DNA from: Saltatorellus ferox
GTDB taxonomy: Bacteria; Planctomycetota; UBA1135; GCA-002686595
Length of the DNA stretch: 64,000 nt
NCBI GenBank assembly: GCA_007751475.1
Contig: CP036434.1
Location: 3,286,001-3,350,000 of the forward strand
Reading direction: 5' to 3'
Position numbers and translations under genes: made by a program. Within the stretch, counting starts at the first letter, position 1. Every line of letters begins with the position of its first letter. Shown here one piece after another: positions 43,801-55,138 of the stretch. Under the pieces are notes generated by a model. That model ran no database searches, was not told the origin of the DNA, and saw nothing but the letters and a program-made list of their open reading frames with translations.

Positions 43801-44751
43801 GCGCTGGAGGAAGAACTCGGTTCATCGGAGGAACTCAAGGCCCTCGAGAAGCACGTGGCTTCGGTCAAATCGGAGCTCGATCGCCTCGGTCCCGTCAACG
43901 TCGAGGCTGTCCACGAACTCGAGGAGGTCGGTGGCCGACTCGATCACCTGGAGACACAGTCCGCCGACCTCGCCGAGGCGCGCAAGACGCTGCTCGACAC
44001 GATCAAGACCATCGACGAGGAGAGTCGCCGCCTGTTCGTCGACACGTTCGAAGAGGTCCGCGCGAACTTCCAGCGGATCTTCCGACTGCTGTTCGGCGGC
44101 GGCAAGGCTGACGTGCGCCTCGAAGAGGGCGTCGACGTTCTCGACGCGGGCGTCGAGATCGTGGCGCGGCCGCCGGGGCGCGAGCTGCTGGCGATCGGAC
44201 TGCTTTCGGGCGGCCAGCGGACGATGACGGCGCTCGCGCTCCTGTTCGCTGTCTTCGAGGCTCGACCCAGCCCCTTCTGCGTGCTCGACGAGGTCGACGC
44301 GGCGCTGGACGACGCGAACGTGGATCGTTTCCTCGGCATGCTCGACGGCTTCCGTGAGACCACGCAGTTCATCGTCGTGACCCACAACAAGGGCACCATG
44401 GCGGCGTCGCAGGCGCTCTACGGCGTCACGATGCAGGTCAAGGGCGTGTCCCGGTTCGTGTCCGTGGAACTCGACGAGATCGACGAGTTCGTCCCCGAGA
44501 CCATCGGCACCGCGAAGCGGCCCAAGGAAGGCGACGGGGGTGCAGGCAGCGCAGCTTCCTCCGAGGCTGCCTCGGAATCTCCAGCGAGGTCGGCTGATCG
44601 CGACCCCGAAACCGGGGAGCCCATCAAGGAGATCCCGAGTCAGCGGGCCCGCGAGCTGGCCGAGGCGGACGCGCTGACGGATTCCGTTGCTGAAAGTGAG
44701 TCCGGTTCAGAGACGGTGACCGCATCGGCGGACTCTGCGTCCCATTCGTAG
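40891..44751 (+). CDS. smc: Chromosome segregation ATPase SMC
   Basis: Structural-maintenance-of-chromosomes protein of 1286 residues. The N-terminal head has [22 protein letters not shown] and Walker A [20 protein letters not shown]; long coiled coils follow (about residues 165-510 and 680-1020). The hinge is at about 515-665 (e.g. [27 protein letters not shown]). The C-terminal head carries signature [19 protein letters not shown] and Walker B [20 protein letters not shown]. About 100 residues of acidic/Ser-rich tail follow the head, more than usual. Monocistronic; the 156 bases upstream hold its promoter region. scpA and scpB are not in the window. Confidence 0.96.
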   Translation: [1286 protein letters not shown]

Positions 44752-44925
44752 ACATCCGAGGCACGGGTCCGCAGGCGGCGACCACCCCGTCGCCTCGACG
44801 CTGTCTCGAAGTCGTCTCGCGGCGTCCCGATAGGGTTCGCTCCCGTCGAACGGTTCAAGGCGCGGGAGCAGAAGCCTCGAAGAGTTAGGAAATCGTAATG
44901 CCGGCTCGCCGGCTCTCGGTGATCC

Positions 44926-46713
44926 ATGAACTCCTTCTCTCTGCCACTGCCGCGCTCGATGGGTGCGCGGAAGTCTCGTACCCGGAAGCTCTGCGGTGCT
45001 GCGCTTCTGGCTTCGTGGCTTCTCGGGATCGCGCCCGAGGGACGGGCGCAGATGGGTGACGGCGGGCTGGATCCTGCGGCGACGAGCTTCCAGAAGCCGA
45101 AGCGCGACTATCACGACTACCAGGAGATCTGTCTCCTTGTCGACGCCTGGGTCGCAGCGGATCCCCGCGTGGAGTCCATCGATCTGGGGGAGTCCCGGGA
45201 AGGGCGCAGCGTGCCGGCGTTTCGATTCTCCAGTCGCAGGCCGGAGGAGTCCTCGGGCCTCTCGATCGAGACGCGGACGGTGTTGATAGTCGGGGGGATC
45301 GATGGCCGGAGTCAGGCTGGCTGCGAGGCGGCGCTGTGGAGCGCGCATGGGCTGCTGGCAGGGATCGATCATCTCGCGTCGGACCTGTCGTTCGTGGTCG
45401 TGCCGTGGGCCTCGCCGGACGCGCTGTCTCGGACGCACGAGGGCATCGACTGGAGCGGACGGAGCATGGCGCCGACGGACGACGACGGCGATGGATCCTT
45501 TGCCGAGGACGGTCCTGATGACCTCGACGGCGACGGGTTGATCCTGGATATGGCCGTACCCGACCCGGAGCACGGAAAGTGGTGCTTCGCCGAGGACCAC
45601 CGTTTCCTCGTGCCCGCGAGGCCAGGGGATGCACCGAGGTACACCTTGACCCGCGAAGGTCGGGACGACGACCGGGACGGACTCTTCAACGAGGACGGCC
45701 TGGGCGGCGTGAACTTCAACGCGCACTTTCCCGTCGGCTGGGGGTCGTCCGCCGACGCCCCGGGCCGCGGTCCGTGGCCGATGTCGGAGGGCGTGCCGCG
45801 CCGCTTCGCGGATCTAGCGCTGCGAGAGAACGTGGTGCTCTGCGTTTCCTTCGCGGGCGCGGGCGGCGGCGTCGACTTCGGACGTCCCTCTGCGGATTCG
45901 GTCGAGGGCGGAGCCTCCTCGGATGCGGAGCACAGGATCCGCCTGGCATTCGAGAGAACGACGGGGCGCATCGGCTGTTCATCGAACGTGGCGGAGCCAC
46001 CTTCCGGTCGGGCGGTGGACTGGATCGTCTCCGTGCTGCCTTGCGTGGCCATGGACGTCGCTGTGTGGGGGCCTGCCGTCGTCGGTGTCGACGGCAGGCC
46101 CTTCGCGCCGCGCCTCCATCGCGGCGGCACCGGGTCCGGTGCTCTCGACCGTTCGAAAGAGGCGCTCGACGCGGGTCGCCCCCTTTGTGACAGCGATGCC
46201 GCATGGGCCTTCTGGCTCGATGACATTCGAGGGGGGGCGGGGTTCCAGGATTGGCACCCGGTCGACCTCGGCCAGGGTCGCGTGGGCTGGGTCGGCGGCT
46301 GGGAGCCGCGGACGCGCTACAACCCACCGGCGGATTGCCTGCAGGGCGCGATCGAGGGTCTGCCGCGGTTCGTGTACGAACTCGTCGCCGGTCTGCCCCG
46401 GCTGGAGCTGGAGATCTTGAGCGTCGAGCGCATGGGAGACCTCGTGCAGATCGACGCGCGGGTGACCAACCGAGGCGGTCTCGGCACGGACCTCACCCAT
46501 CGAAAGGGCGCGGGTGAGGTCACGGTCGAGCTGGACCGCGTTGATCCCGCGAGCCTCGTGGCCGGTTCGATGTCGACCAGGTTTCAGAAGCTCGGGCCTT
46601 CCGAATCGTCCCGCACGCTGCGCTGGATGATCCAGGTCAAACCAGGAGCCACCGTCCGTATCCGCGCGCGGGCTGCGACGTCTCCCATGGTCATCCGTGA
46701 GGTGCGGTCGTGA
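44926..46713 (+). CDS. Secreted M14 carboxypeptidase-like protein, zinc ligands lost
   Basis: A 595-residue exported protein with a signal ending about GRAQM. It resembles M14 zinc carboxypeptidases (TVLIVGGIDGRSQAGCEAALWSAHGLL, GGVNFNAHFPVGW). The usual HxxE zinc site is replaced: Asp126 and Ser129 occupy the expected His and Glu positions. His267 in VNFNAHFPVGW is a different position from the canonical third ligand. Two calcium-type Asp-rich motifs (DDDGDGSFAEDGPDDLDGDG and DDDRDGLFNED) follow, as in planctomycete M14 proteins. The end is beta-rich. Function probably non-proteolytic, maybe glycan or peptide binding. Overlaps the next gene by 4 bases (GTGA). Confidence 0.75.
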   Translation: MNSFSLPLPRSMGARKSRTRKLCGAALLASWLLGIAPEGRAQMGDGGLDPAATSFQKPKRDYHDYQEICLLVDAWVAADPRVESIDLGESREGRSVPAFRFSSRRPEESSGLSIETRTVLIVGGIDGRSQAGCEAALWSAHGLLAGIDHLASDLSFVVVPWASPDALSRTHEGIDWSGRSMAPTDDDGDGSFAEDGPDDLDGDGLILDMAVPDPEHGKWCFAEDHRFLVPARPGDAPRYTLTREGRDDDRDGLFNEDGLGGVNFNAHFPVGWGSSADAPGRGPWPMSEGVPRRFADLALRENVVLCVSFAGAGGGVDFGRPSADSVEGGASSDAEHRIRLAFERTTGRIGCSSNVAEPPSGRAVDWIVSVLPCVAMDVAVWGPAVVGVDGRPFAPRLHRGGTGSGALDRSKEALDAGRPLCDSDAAWAFWLDDIRGGAGFQDWHPVDLGQGRVGWVGGWEPRTRYNPPADCLQGAIEGLPRFVYELVAGLPRLELEILSVERMGDLVQIDARVTNRGGLGTDLTHRKGAGEVTVELDRVDPASLVAGSMSTRFQKLGPSESSRTLRWMIQVKPGATVRIRARAATSPMVIREVRS

Positions 46714-48005
46714 TGTCCAGCCTTCGAAGCGGGTGCCGAGCCGCCCTCGAGAGCGCATCCGTTCTCGTGGGAGTCATTCTCGTGGGAGCCTCGTTCGCGG
46801 GCGTCTTGCCGGGCGGCGCCGGCGGCCTGCCGACGTGGGCGGGTGAAGCGAGGGACGGCGTGGCTCTGGAGCTCGACGCACGCTGGCGTTCATTCGCGGC
46901 GGACCTGGCGTCGGCGTCCGGCTGCGACGTGACCTACCAGAGTCCCTTGGGGCAATCGCTGGGGACGAAGGATCCACAGCGGCGACTGTGGGACGACCAT
47001 GGCACCGTCGGTATCCTTCGGATCGGATCCGCCGCGGGACCCGCGGTTCTGGTGATGCCCGATGGTTTCCTCAGCTGCGCTGAGGCTTCAGAGGCGTATC
47101 AGCTGTCCGGCCTCCGGGAGCCACGCAGGTTTGCTCAGGAACTCGTCGAGGCCGCTGCGTTTCCCGGTCGCGTGAGCGCTGACGCCAGCGACGCCTCGGG
47201 CCGGACGCTGGCCGAACTTCTCCAAACGCGCGCCATCCTGCTTCCGGTCTGCGTCGCAGCGGGAGATTCCGGTGCTGCGAAACGAAAGCCAGGCCTGAGG
47301 GTGGGCGACCCCCGAAGGAACTTCCCGGTTCGGTGGGAGGAGGCCGTTCGGAAGGCGCCTGAGATGGCCGGACCCTACCCGGGGAGCCACCCGGGAGTGC
47401 GGGCCCTGACGGCCTGGCTCAACACGACTCCCGAGTGTGCTGGACTGCTCGTCGTCGGCCCGGGGTCGGAGTCGAGGATTCCCGTCGGTACCCAGCAGGG
47501 CTTCGCCGCCGGGAGCCTGGAAGCGTTCTGTAGCGAGGTCCTTCGCTTCGGCGTCCAGGGCTGCACGGCGGAACAGAGCCTCGAAGCGATCACGCGAGGG
47601 CTCAGCGCCTGCGCGGAACTCGCGATCGAGAGCCCGGTTTGGACCCGACTCGGGAGCACCAACTGGTCGCTGGAAGTGACGGTCACGCGGCGCGGCATGG
47701 GGCCAGGCGGCGACGGCGCCGTCCTGTTGAACGCATCACCGATCGACTCGGAGCTGAGGTGGACTGCCGCTGCGGCGGAAAATCTGGAGTCGGTAGAGCA
47801 TCCGATGGAGCTGCTGCCCCTCCGGAACCAGGGAGTTCTCCTGGAGGGCGCCCAGCGCCAGGGCGGACGCCGCGTCCGGCTGTTCTTCTCCGGGAGCCCG
47901 GGGAGCCCCGTGAAGGCCTCGACGGCCGCCATGCTCATGGTCGAGCTGAAGGCCACATCGCCCCAGGCCCAGCACGCGACCTTGAGGGCCAGTAGCCCGC
48001 GCTGA
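46710..48005 (+). CDS. Secreted degenerate M14-like protein (partner of upstream gene)
   Basis: A 431-residue exported protein starting at GTG 46710 (ATG 46713 is equally possible), GTGA overlap with the upstream gene. It has an N-terminal hydrophobic signal (SVLVGVILVGASFAG). The central GLRVGDPRRNFPVRWEEA and GPYPGSHPGVRALTAWL fit the M14 pattern GvDlNRNFPxxW...GpxPxSEPE, so it is related to the upstream protein. The HxxE zinc site is not visible (AVLVMPDGFLSCAEASEAY stands in the expected region). Both proteins lack zinc ligands, suggesting a co-expressed pseudo-enzyme pair. Family assignment is moderate. Confidence 0.6.
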   Translation: MMSSLRSGCRAALESASVLVGVILVGASFAGVLPGGAGGLPTWAGEARDGVALELDARWRSFAADLASASGCDVTYQSPLGQSLGTKDPQRRLWDDHGTVGILRIGSAAGPAVLVMPDGFLSCAEASEAYQLSGLREPRRFAQELVEAAAFPGRVSADASDASGRTLAELLQTRAILLPVCVAAGDSGAAKRKPGLRVGDPRRNFPVRWEEAVRKAPEMAGPYPGSHPGVRALTAWLNTTPECAGLLVVGPGSESRIPVGTQQGFAAGSLEAFCSEVLRFGVQGCTAEQSLEAITRGLSACAELAIESPVWTRLGSTNWSLEVTVTRRGMGPGGDGAVLLNASPIDSELRWTAAAAENLESVEHPMELLPLRNQGVLLEGAQRQGGRRVRLFFSGSPGSPVKASTAAMLMVELKATSPQAQHATLRASSPR

Positions 48006-48221
48006 CCCGTCCGGCCCCGGGAATTCGCCGTACGTTCGAGTCTCGTTCAGGGATGAAGGGCCCTTCGGCCGAAGAGGTAGATGTGGTCGCGGCGATCGTC
48101 CCGGTTCGGGTGCGTTCCCGCCGTCGCTGCACGGGCACCGTTCGTTCCGCTCCTGGATCTCGCTAGGACATTCGGGCGACGCTTCCTATCTGGTCGCCGA
48201 AGACTCCAGCCCCCTGCTCCG

Positions 48222-50375
<2,154 letters not shown>

Positions 50376-50396
50376 GCCGCCTTCCGGAGCACGCAC

Positions 50397-51521
50397 ATGG
50401 GTGGCCAGATCTACCGAATGGAGGCTGACCGCGCTCGCTTCAAGGAGGTGGTGCGCGGCCGGGTGCGCCGTGACCTGACGAAGTACATGGCCACGACGGA
50501 GCTCATGGGGCGGCAGGGAGGGGAGACCGTGTCCATCCCTGTGCCCGCGGTCGAACTCCCGAGGTTTCGCTTCGGCTCCAACGAGGGCGGCGTCGGTCAA
50601 GGTGACGGGGGCGAAGGCGACGAGGTGGGGCAGAAGGGCGACGGCGACGGCCAGGGCCAGGGGGCCGGAGAAGCCGGCGAACTCACTGGTGAGCACGTCC
50701 TGGAGGTCGAGGTCGAGCTGGAAGAGCTGGCGCGAATGATGGGCGAGGAGCTGGAGCTGCCCAGGATTCAGCCCCGCGGCCACAAAACGATCGAGACGAA
50801 CGCGGGCCGCTGGAACGGCATCCGCAACGAGGGCCCGGGCTCGCTCCGCCACTTCCGCAGGACGTTCCGCCGTGCGCTGGTGCGCACGATTGCGTCGGGC
50901 GAGTTCGACCCCGCCGACCCGGTCGTGGTGCCGATTCGCGACGACGAGCGGTTTCGCGCGCGCAAGCCGTCGCCCCGTCCGGATTCGTCGGCGGTCATCT
51001 TCCACATGATGGACGTCTCCGGCTCGATGGGAGCCGAGCAGAAGGACATCGTCCGCATCGAGGCCTTCTGGATCGATACGTGGCTTCGCAGCCAGTACAA
51101 GTCGATCGAGGTCGTGTACATCGTGCACGACGCAGAGGCGAAGGTCGTCGACCAGGACACGTTCTTTCACCTCCGGGAGTCCGGCGGCACGAAGATCTCG
51201 TCGGCGTACGAGCTCTGCCTCGAGCTGATCAAGACGAGGTACTCGCCGGAGAACTACAACATCTATCCGTTCCACTACTCGGACGGCGACAACTGGAGTT
51301 CGCGCGACACCGAGCGCTGCATCGAGCTGATCCGCGACGAACTCCTGCCGCGCGTGAATCAGTTTTGCTACGGCCAGGTGAAGAGCGCCTACGGATCGGG
51401 GCAGTTCAAGAAAGAGCTCGACGGGCCCTTCGGTGCGGACGAGCGGATCGTGACGGCTTCGGTGAGCGATCGCGGCGGCATCCCCGCTGCGATCAAGCGC
51501 TTCCTCGGGCAGGGAAGGTAG
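50397..51521 (+). CDS. yeaH: DUF444 (YeaH-type) VWA-domain protein
   Basis: The 374-residue product has the VWA/MIDAS motif DVSGSM at residues 206-211 and the downstream GGTKISSAYELCLELI. FHYSDGDNWSSRD is typical of DUF444. An acidic Gly/Asp/Gln-rich linker (about residues 60-100) precedes the VWA part. Members work with PrkA and SpoVR in nutrient stress and stationary-phase responses, possibly as metal-dependent partners of the ATPase. Starts 22 bases after prkA and is followed 8 bases later by the SpoVR gene. Confidence 0.92.
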   Translation: MGGQIYRMEADRARFKEVVRGRVRRDLTKYMATTELMGRQGGETVSIPVPAVELPRFRFGSNEGGVGQGDGGEGDEVGQKGDGDGQGQGAGEAGELTGEHVLEVEVELEELARMMGEELELPRIQPRGHKTIETNAGRWNGIRNEGPGSLRHFRRTFRRALVRTIASGEFDPADPVVVPIRDDERFRARKPSPRPDSSAVIFHMMDVSGSMGAEQKDIVRIEAFWIDTWLRSQYKSIEVVYIVHDAEAKVVDQDTFFHLRESGGTKISSAYELCLELIKTRYSPENYNIYPFHYSDGDNWSSRDTERCIELIRDELLPRVNQFCYGQVKSAYGSGQFKKELDGPFGADERIVTASVSDRGGIPAAIKRFLGQGR

Positions 51522-51529
51522 AGAAGGCG

Positions 51530-52927
51530 ATGGTACGTGGTCCTACCCTTTCACCGCGCCTCTTGGAGGCGGCCGAACTGGCCGAAACGGTGGCAACGGC
51601 CGCCGGGCTGACCTTCTTCGACGTCGTTTTCGAGATGCTCGACGCCGTCGACGTGAACGCGCTGGCGGCCTATGGCGGCTTCCCGACGCGCTATCCGTCT
51701 TGGCGCTTCGGCATGGAGTACGAGTGCCTCGCTCGCGGGCACGAGTGGGGCCTCTCCAAGATCTACGAGCTCGTCATCAACCACGATCCAACGATCGCCT
51801 ATCTCGTGCGCTCCAACAGCTTCATGGAGCAGAAGCTCGTGATGGCGCACGTCTACGGGCACGCGGACTTCTTCCGCAACAGCGCGTGGTTCGCGCCGAC
51901 GGACCGGCGGATGATCCAGCGGTTCGAGCAGCACGCGCGATGCATCAAAGAGCACTCCGCGCGACTCGGCCAGGACCGCGTGGAGGAGTTCCTCGACGCG
52001 GCGCTGTCCCTCGATACGCTCATCGATCCCTACGGAGCGCAGCGACGGATGCGGGCCAGGCAGAGTTCGGGCGGCATGCCCGACGTCGCCGGCGGGCATC
52101 GCTCGGGCCAGGGTGCGCTCGCGCGAGCTAGCCGCGATCGTCTGAATGCGCTCCAGGGAGAGGAGCCTCTACCGGATCCTCCCGAGCAGCAGCAAGCCGT
52201 AGGTTCGCCTTTCGACGTGCTTGGCTACCTGGCTGAGTTCGCGGAGGTCGAGGCCTGGCAGCGCGACATCCTGAGGATCGCAGCCTACGAGGCCGAGTAC
52301 TTTGCGCCCCAGCGCATGACGAAGATCATCAACGAGGGCTGGGCTTCGTTCTGGCACAGCCGGCTCCTGACCGGCGGTCTGCTCGACGCCTCCGAGGTGA
52401 TCGAGTTCGCGGACTGCCATGCCGGCGCGACCGCGTCGGCACCTGGCCAGCTCAATCCCTACAAGCTGGGGATCGATCTGTTCCGGCACGCGGAAGAGCA
52501 GGGACTCGACATCTTCCGCCTGCGCGCCGTGCACAACGACGTGTCGTTCATCGACGCCGTCGTCGACGAGGCCTTCGTTCGTCGATCGAAGCTGTTCGCG
52601 ATGGAGCCCGGTTCGGGTCCGGGGCGCAAGCCCGTGATCGGGAGCCGCGACGCGGACGAGATCAAGGGAAGGCTTCTGTCGAGTCTCGCCTGGGGCGGGC
52701 TTCCGCGAATCCGCATGGAGTCCGCACCAGCAGCCGGATCGTCGGGGGCGCTCGTGCTGCGACACGAACACGATGGCCGCGACCTCAAGCTGGACGAAGC
52801 GGGTGTGCTCTTGCGCACGGTCGGGCGCATGTGGAAGGGGCCGGTGGAGCTCCTGACCCAAGAGGGGGAGGAGGGGCGGAGGCTCCTCTGCGACAAGGGC
52901 GAGCTGAGCCTGCGCGAGGCGTCCTGA
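51530..52927 (+). CDS. spoVR: SpoVR-family protein
   Basis: From ATG 51530 (GAGAAGG just upstream) the product is 465 residues. Diagnostic segments are GGFPTRYPSWRFGMEYECL, GLSKIYELVINHDPTIAYLVRSNSF, EQKLVMAHVYGHADFFRNSAWF and the C-terminal NEGWASFWHSRLLTGGLL with LNPYKLGIDLFRHAEEQG. SpoVR/YcgB proteins are involved in spore cortex formation in Bacillus but are widespread in non-sporulating bacteria with PrkA and YeaH. The longer upstream frame overlaps yeaH and is rejected. It is the last gene of the trio; a nuclease follows after 69 bases. Confidence 0.94.
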   Translation: MVRGPTLSPRLLEAAELAETVATAAGLTFFDVVFEMLDAVDVNALAAYGGFPTRYPSWRFGMEYECLARGHEWGLSKIYELVINHDPTIAYLVRSNSFMEQKLVMAHVYGHADFFRNSAWFAPTDRRMIQRFEQHARCIKEHSARLGQDRVEEFLDAALSLDTLIDPYGAQRRMRARQSSGGMPDVAGGHRSGQGALARASRDRLNALQGEEPLPDPPEQQQAVGSPFDVLGYLAEFAEVEAWQRDILRIAAYEAEYFAPQRMTKIINEGWASFWHSRLLTGGLLDASEVIEFADCHAGATASAPGQLNPYKLGIDLFRHAEEQGLDIFRLRAVHNDVSFIDAVVDEAFVRRSKLFAMEPGSGPGRKPVIGSRDADEIKGRLLSSLAWGGLPRIRMESAPAAGSSGALVLRHEHDGRDLKLDEAGVLLRTVGRMWKGPVELLTQEGEEGRRLLCDKGELSLREAS

Positions 52928-52996
52928 AGGAGCCCGCGAGCGGATCTCGTCGGTCTTCTGCTTGCAATCCAGAGCGCGGCCACGGACCCTTGGTCC

Positions 52997-53956
52997 ATGG
53001 CCATCGTTCACGAGCTCTCCTGGTCGACGTCGCGCGCGCGGACGTTCGATTCCTGCCGCCGGAAGTACTACCACGACTACTATCTCTCGTGGCTCGGGTG
53101 GGGGCGTAACGCCGATCCGGAGCGGCGCAAGGCGTACCTCCTGAAGAAGATGACCCGCATGCCGATGTTCGCGGGTGACGTCGTTCACCGCGCGATCGCG
53201 GAGTACTACGCGCGACGGGATCAGGGTCAGACCTGGGGCGCGGACGACGCGATCCAGTGGGCGGTGACGGAGCTTCGCCGCGGGTACAAGGAATCCCGAG
53301 ACGGTGGGTGGAAAGCGAAGCCTGCGAAGTCGGTGAGGCTCGCGGAGCATCACTATCACGAGGCCCGGATCGACGAGCCGAGCGGTGAGGCGGCGAAGTA
53401 CGGGAAGCGCTACGTCGACCGGATCACCGAGTGTCTGCGGACGTTCTTCGGGGCCCCCGAGCTCGCCCAGTGCCGCGATGTGCAGCCAGGGGACTGGCTG
53501 GCCTGCGAGGAGATGAGCACGTTCGAACTCTTCGATACGAAGATCTTCGCGGTGCCGGACTTCGCCTTCGTGGATCGGCAGGCGACGGCCGATGCGGGCG
53601 GCGCCACCGCGGTCCAGATCATCGACTGGAAGACCGGCGCGCCCAGGGACGCGGATCGGTTTCAGCTGGAAGTTTATGCTTTCTATGCAAAGGAGCACTG
53701 GGGCGTAGACCCGCTCCGGACGACGGCGGTCGATGTCTACCTCGGCGATGGATCTTTGGTGGAGGTCCATGTGACCGAGGACGTGCTCCAGCGAGCGCTG
53801 GCCACGATCGAGGCGTCCCTGAACGAGATGAAGGCCGTTCATTTCGATGCCGACGCCTCGAAGGGAGACCCCGCGGCTTTCCCGATGGTCCCTGAGTCCG
53901 AGGCGGCTCGGACCTGCTCGAGCTGCGGCTATCGCGAGATGTGCGACAGGGTCTGA
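52997..53956 (+). CDS. PD-(D/E)XK nuclease with predicted Fe-S cluster (RecB/Cas4-like)
   Basis: A 319-residue protein starting at ATG 52997. The nuclease core has Asp188 in AVPDFAFVD and Asp210-Trp211-Lys212 in IIDWKTG, followed by the QLEVYAFYAK helix (QxxxY motif). The four cysteines C20 (FDSCRRKYY), C307, C310 and C316 (CSSCGYREMC) match the arrangement that ligates a 4Fe-4S cluster in AddB/Cas4-type nucleases. So it likely cuts single- or double-stranded DNA ends. No cas1/cas2, CRISPR array or addA partner is present, so its partner is unknown; by position it may ride with the PrkA-SpoVR module. Confidence 0.87.
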   Translation: MAIVHELSWSTSRARTFDSCRRKYYHDYYLSWLGWGRNADPERRKAYLLKKMTRMPMFAGDVVHRAIAEYYARRDQGQTWGADDAIQWAVTELRRGYKESRDGGWKAKPAKSVRLAEHHYHEARIDEPSGEAAKYGKRYVDRITECLRTFFGAPELAQCRDVQPGDWLACEEMSTFELFDTKIFAVPDFAFVDRQATADAGGATAVQIIDWKTGAPRDADRFQLEVYAFYAKEHWGVDPLRTTAVDVYLGDGSLVEVHVTEDVLQRALATIEASLNEMKAVHFDADASKGDPAAFPMVPESEAARTCSSCGYREMCDRV

Positions 53957-54085
53957 GGCTGGCCGGTCGACGGCCCGATCGTGGTGCCCACTCCGGAGCG
54001 TTGTTTCAGCCCCAACCGGGGAGCTTCGGCGCTCGGGGGCGGCTACACTTCCCCGCGGGAGTCGTGCCCGCTCCAGCCATTGTCC

Positions 54086-55123
54086 ATGCCCACCGAAGAA
54101 CCGTCGCAGGCCCAGCGCGTACGCGTCGCTGTTCTCGTGCCGACACTGAACGCCGAGCCCGACCTCGACAGGCTTCTGCCCGCGCTCAGCCAGCAGACGC
54201 TCGCCGAGGAGGCGCAGTTTCTTGCGGTGGACTCGTCGAGCAAGGATGCCACGTTGGAGCGGCTCTCGGCGGCCGGTTTTCGCGTGGAGACCATCCAGCG
54301 CTCGGAGTTCGGCCACGGACGCACGCGCAACCTGCTGGCGCGGATGGCGACCGCTGAGTTCCTCGTGTTCCTCTCCCAGGACGCGACGCCCACGGACGAG
54401 ACCTTTCTCGAATCGATCCTGGCGCCGTTCGAGGACCCGACGATCGGCGGGGTGATCGCGCGCGTCCTGCCGAATCCGGGGGACGATCCGCTCACGGCGC
54501 GGACCGTCTTGAGCGCACCGGAGGCCAGCGATCAGCCGCGTACCCGCCGCTGGACCGATCCCGCAAATTACGCGACGATGAGTTCGCGGGAGCGGTCGGA
54601 CCTGCTCCGTTTCAACAACGTGGCGAGCTGCGTTCGTCGCGACGTCCTCGAGGCGATCCCGTTTCCCGATGTCCCTTTCGGTGAGGACTTCGCGTGGGCG
54701 GCCAGCGCCATGGCGAAGGGGTGGGGGATTCACTTCGAGCCCACGGCGAGCGTGTATCACGCGCACCGCTACGGCCCGATGGCTGCCCTCCGCCGCTACC
54801 GAACGGACGCCGTCTTCCAGCGGGAGTTCCACGGTACGCGGGTGCGCGCCTCGCTCCTGTCCGTGGTGAAGGGCACCCTTTACGAGATCAAGGAGGATGG
54901 TCGCCATCTGGCTCGTCTTGGCCCCATGGGTCGCGGAGTGGTTCGGGCCGCGTTGACCTCGCCGTTTTTGCGCTTTTTCCAGACGCTCGGCCAGTACCTC
55001 GGCAGTTCAGGGCGTGGGGGTGCCTCGGTCGAGGTCGCTGCCTGGGAGGCGGCCCGCGAGGCCGCTCGTGTTCGTGGTGAACTCGATCCCACTCGCCTCC
55101 CCGAGTCCTCGCTGGTTTCCTGA
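54086..55123 (+). CDS. GT2 family glycosyltransferase
   Basis: From ATG 54086 the product is 345 residues. It has the GT-A fold start VRVAVLVPTLNAEPDLDRLLPAL, the SSSKDATLERL nucleotide-binding stretch, GHGRTRNLLA, and FLSQDATP as the DxD-type position. FGEDFAWAASAMAKGW is the ED catalytic-base region; a YHAHRYG segment follows. The pattern resembles rhamnosyltransferases. First gene of a four-gene cassette, 15 bases before the GT2-GT4 fusion. The longer frame upstream lacks homology. Confidence 0.87.
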   Translation: MPTEEPSQAQRVRVAVLVPTLNAEPDLDRLLPALSQQTLAEEAQFLAVDSSSKDATLERLSAAGFRVETIQRSEFGHGRTRNLLARMATAEFLVFLSQDATPTDETFLESILAPFEDPTIGGVIARVLPNPGDDPLTARTVLSAPEASDQPRTRRWTDPANYATMSSRERSDLLRFNNVASCVRRDVLEAIPFPDVPFGEDFAWAASAMAKGWGIHFEPTASVYHAHRYGPMAALRRYRTDAVFQREFHGTRVRASLLSVVKGTLYEIKEDGRHLARLGPMGRGVVRAALTSPFLRFFQTLGQYLGSSGRGGASVEVAAWEAAREAARVRGELDPTRLPESSLVS

Positions 55124-55138
55124 CGCCCACCCCAGTCC

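Noticed and set aside
52997..53956. Cas4 of a CRISPR-Cas system
   Set aside because: The Fe-S nuclease pattern fits Cas4/AddB-type proteins, but no repeats, cas1 or cas2 are visible in the window.
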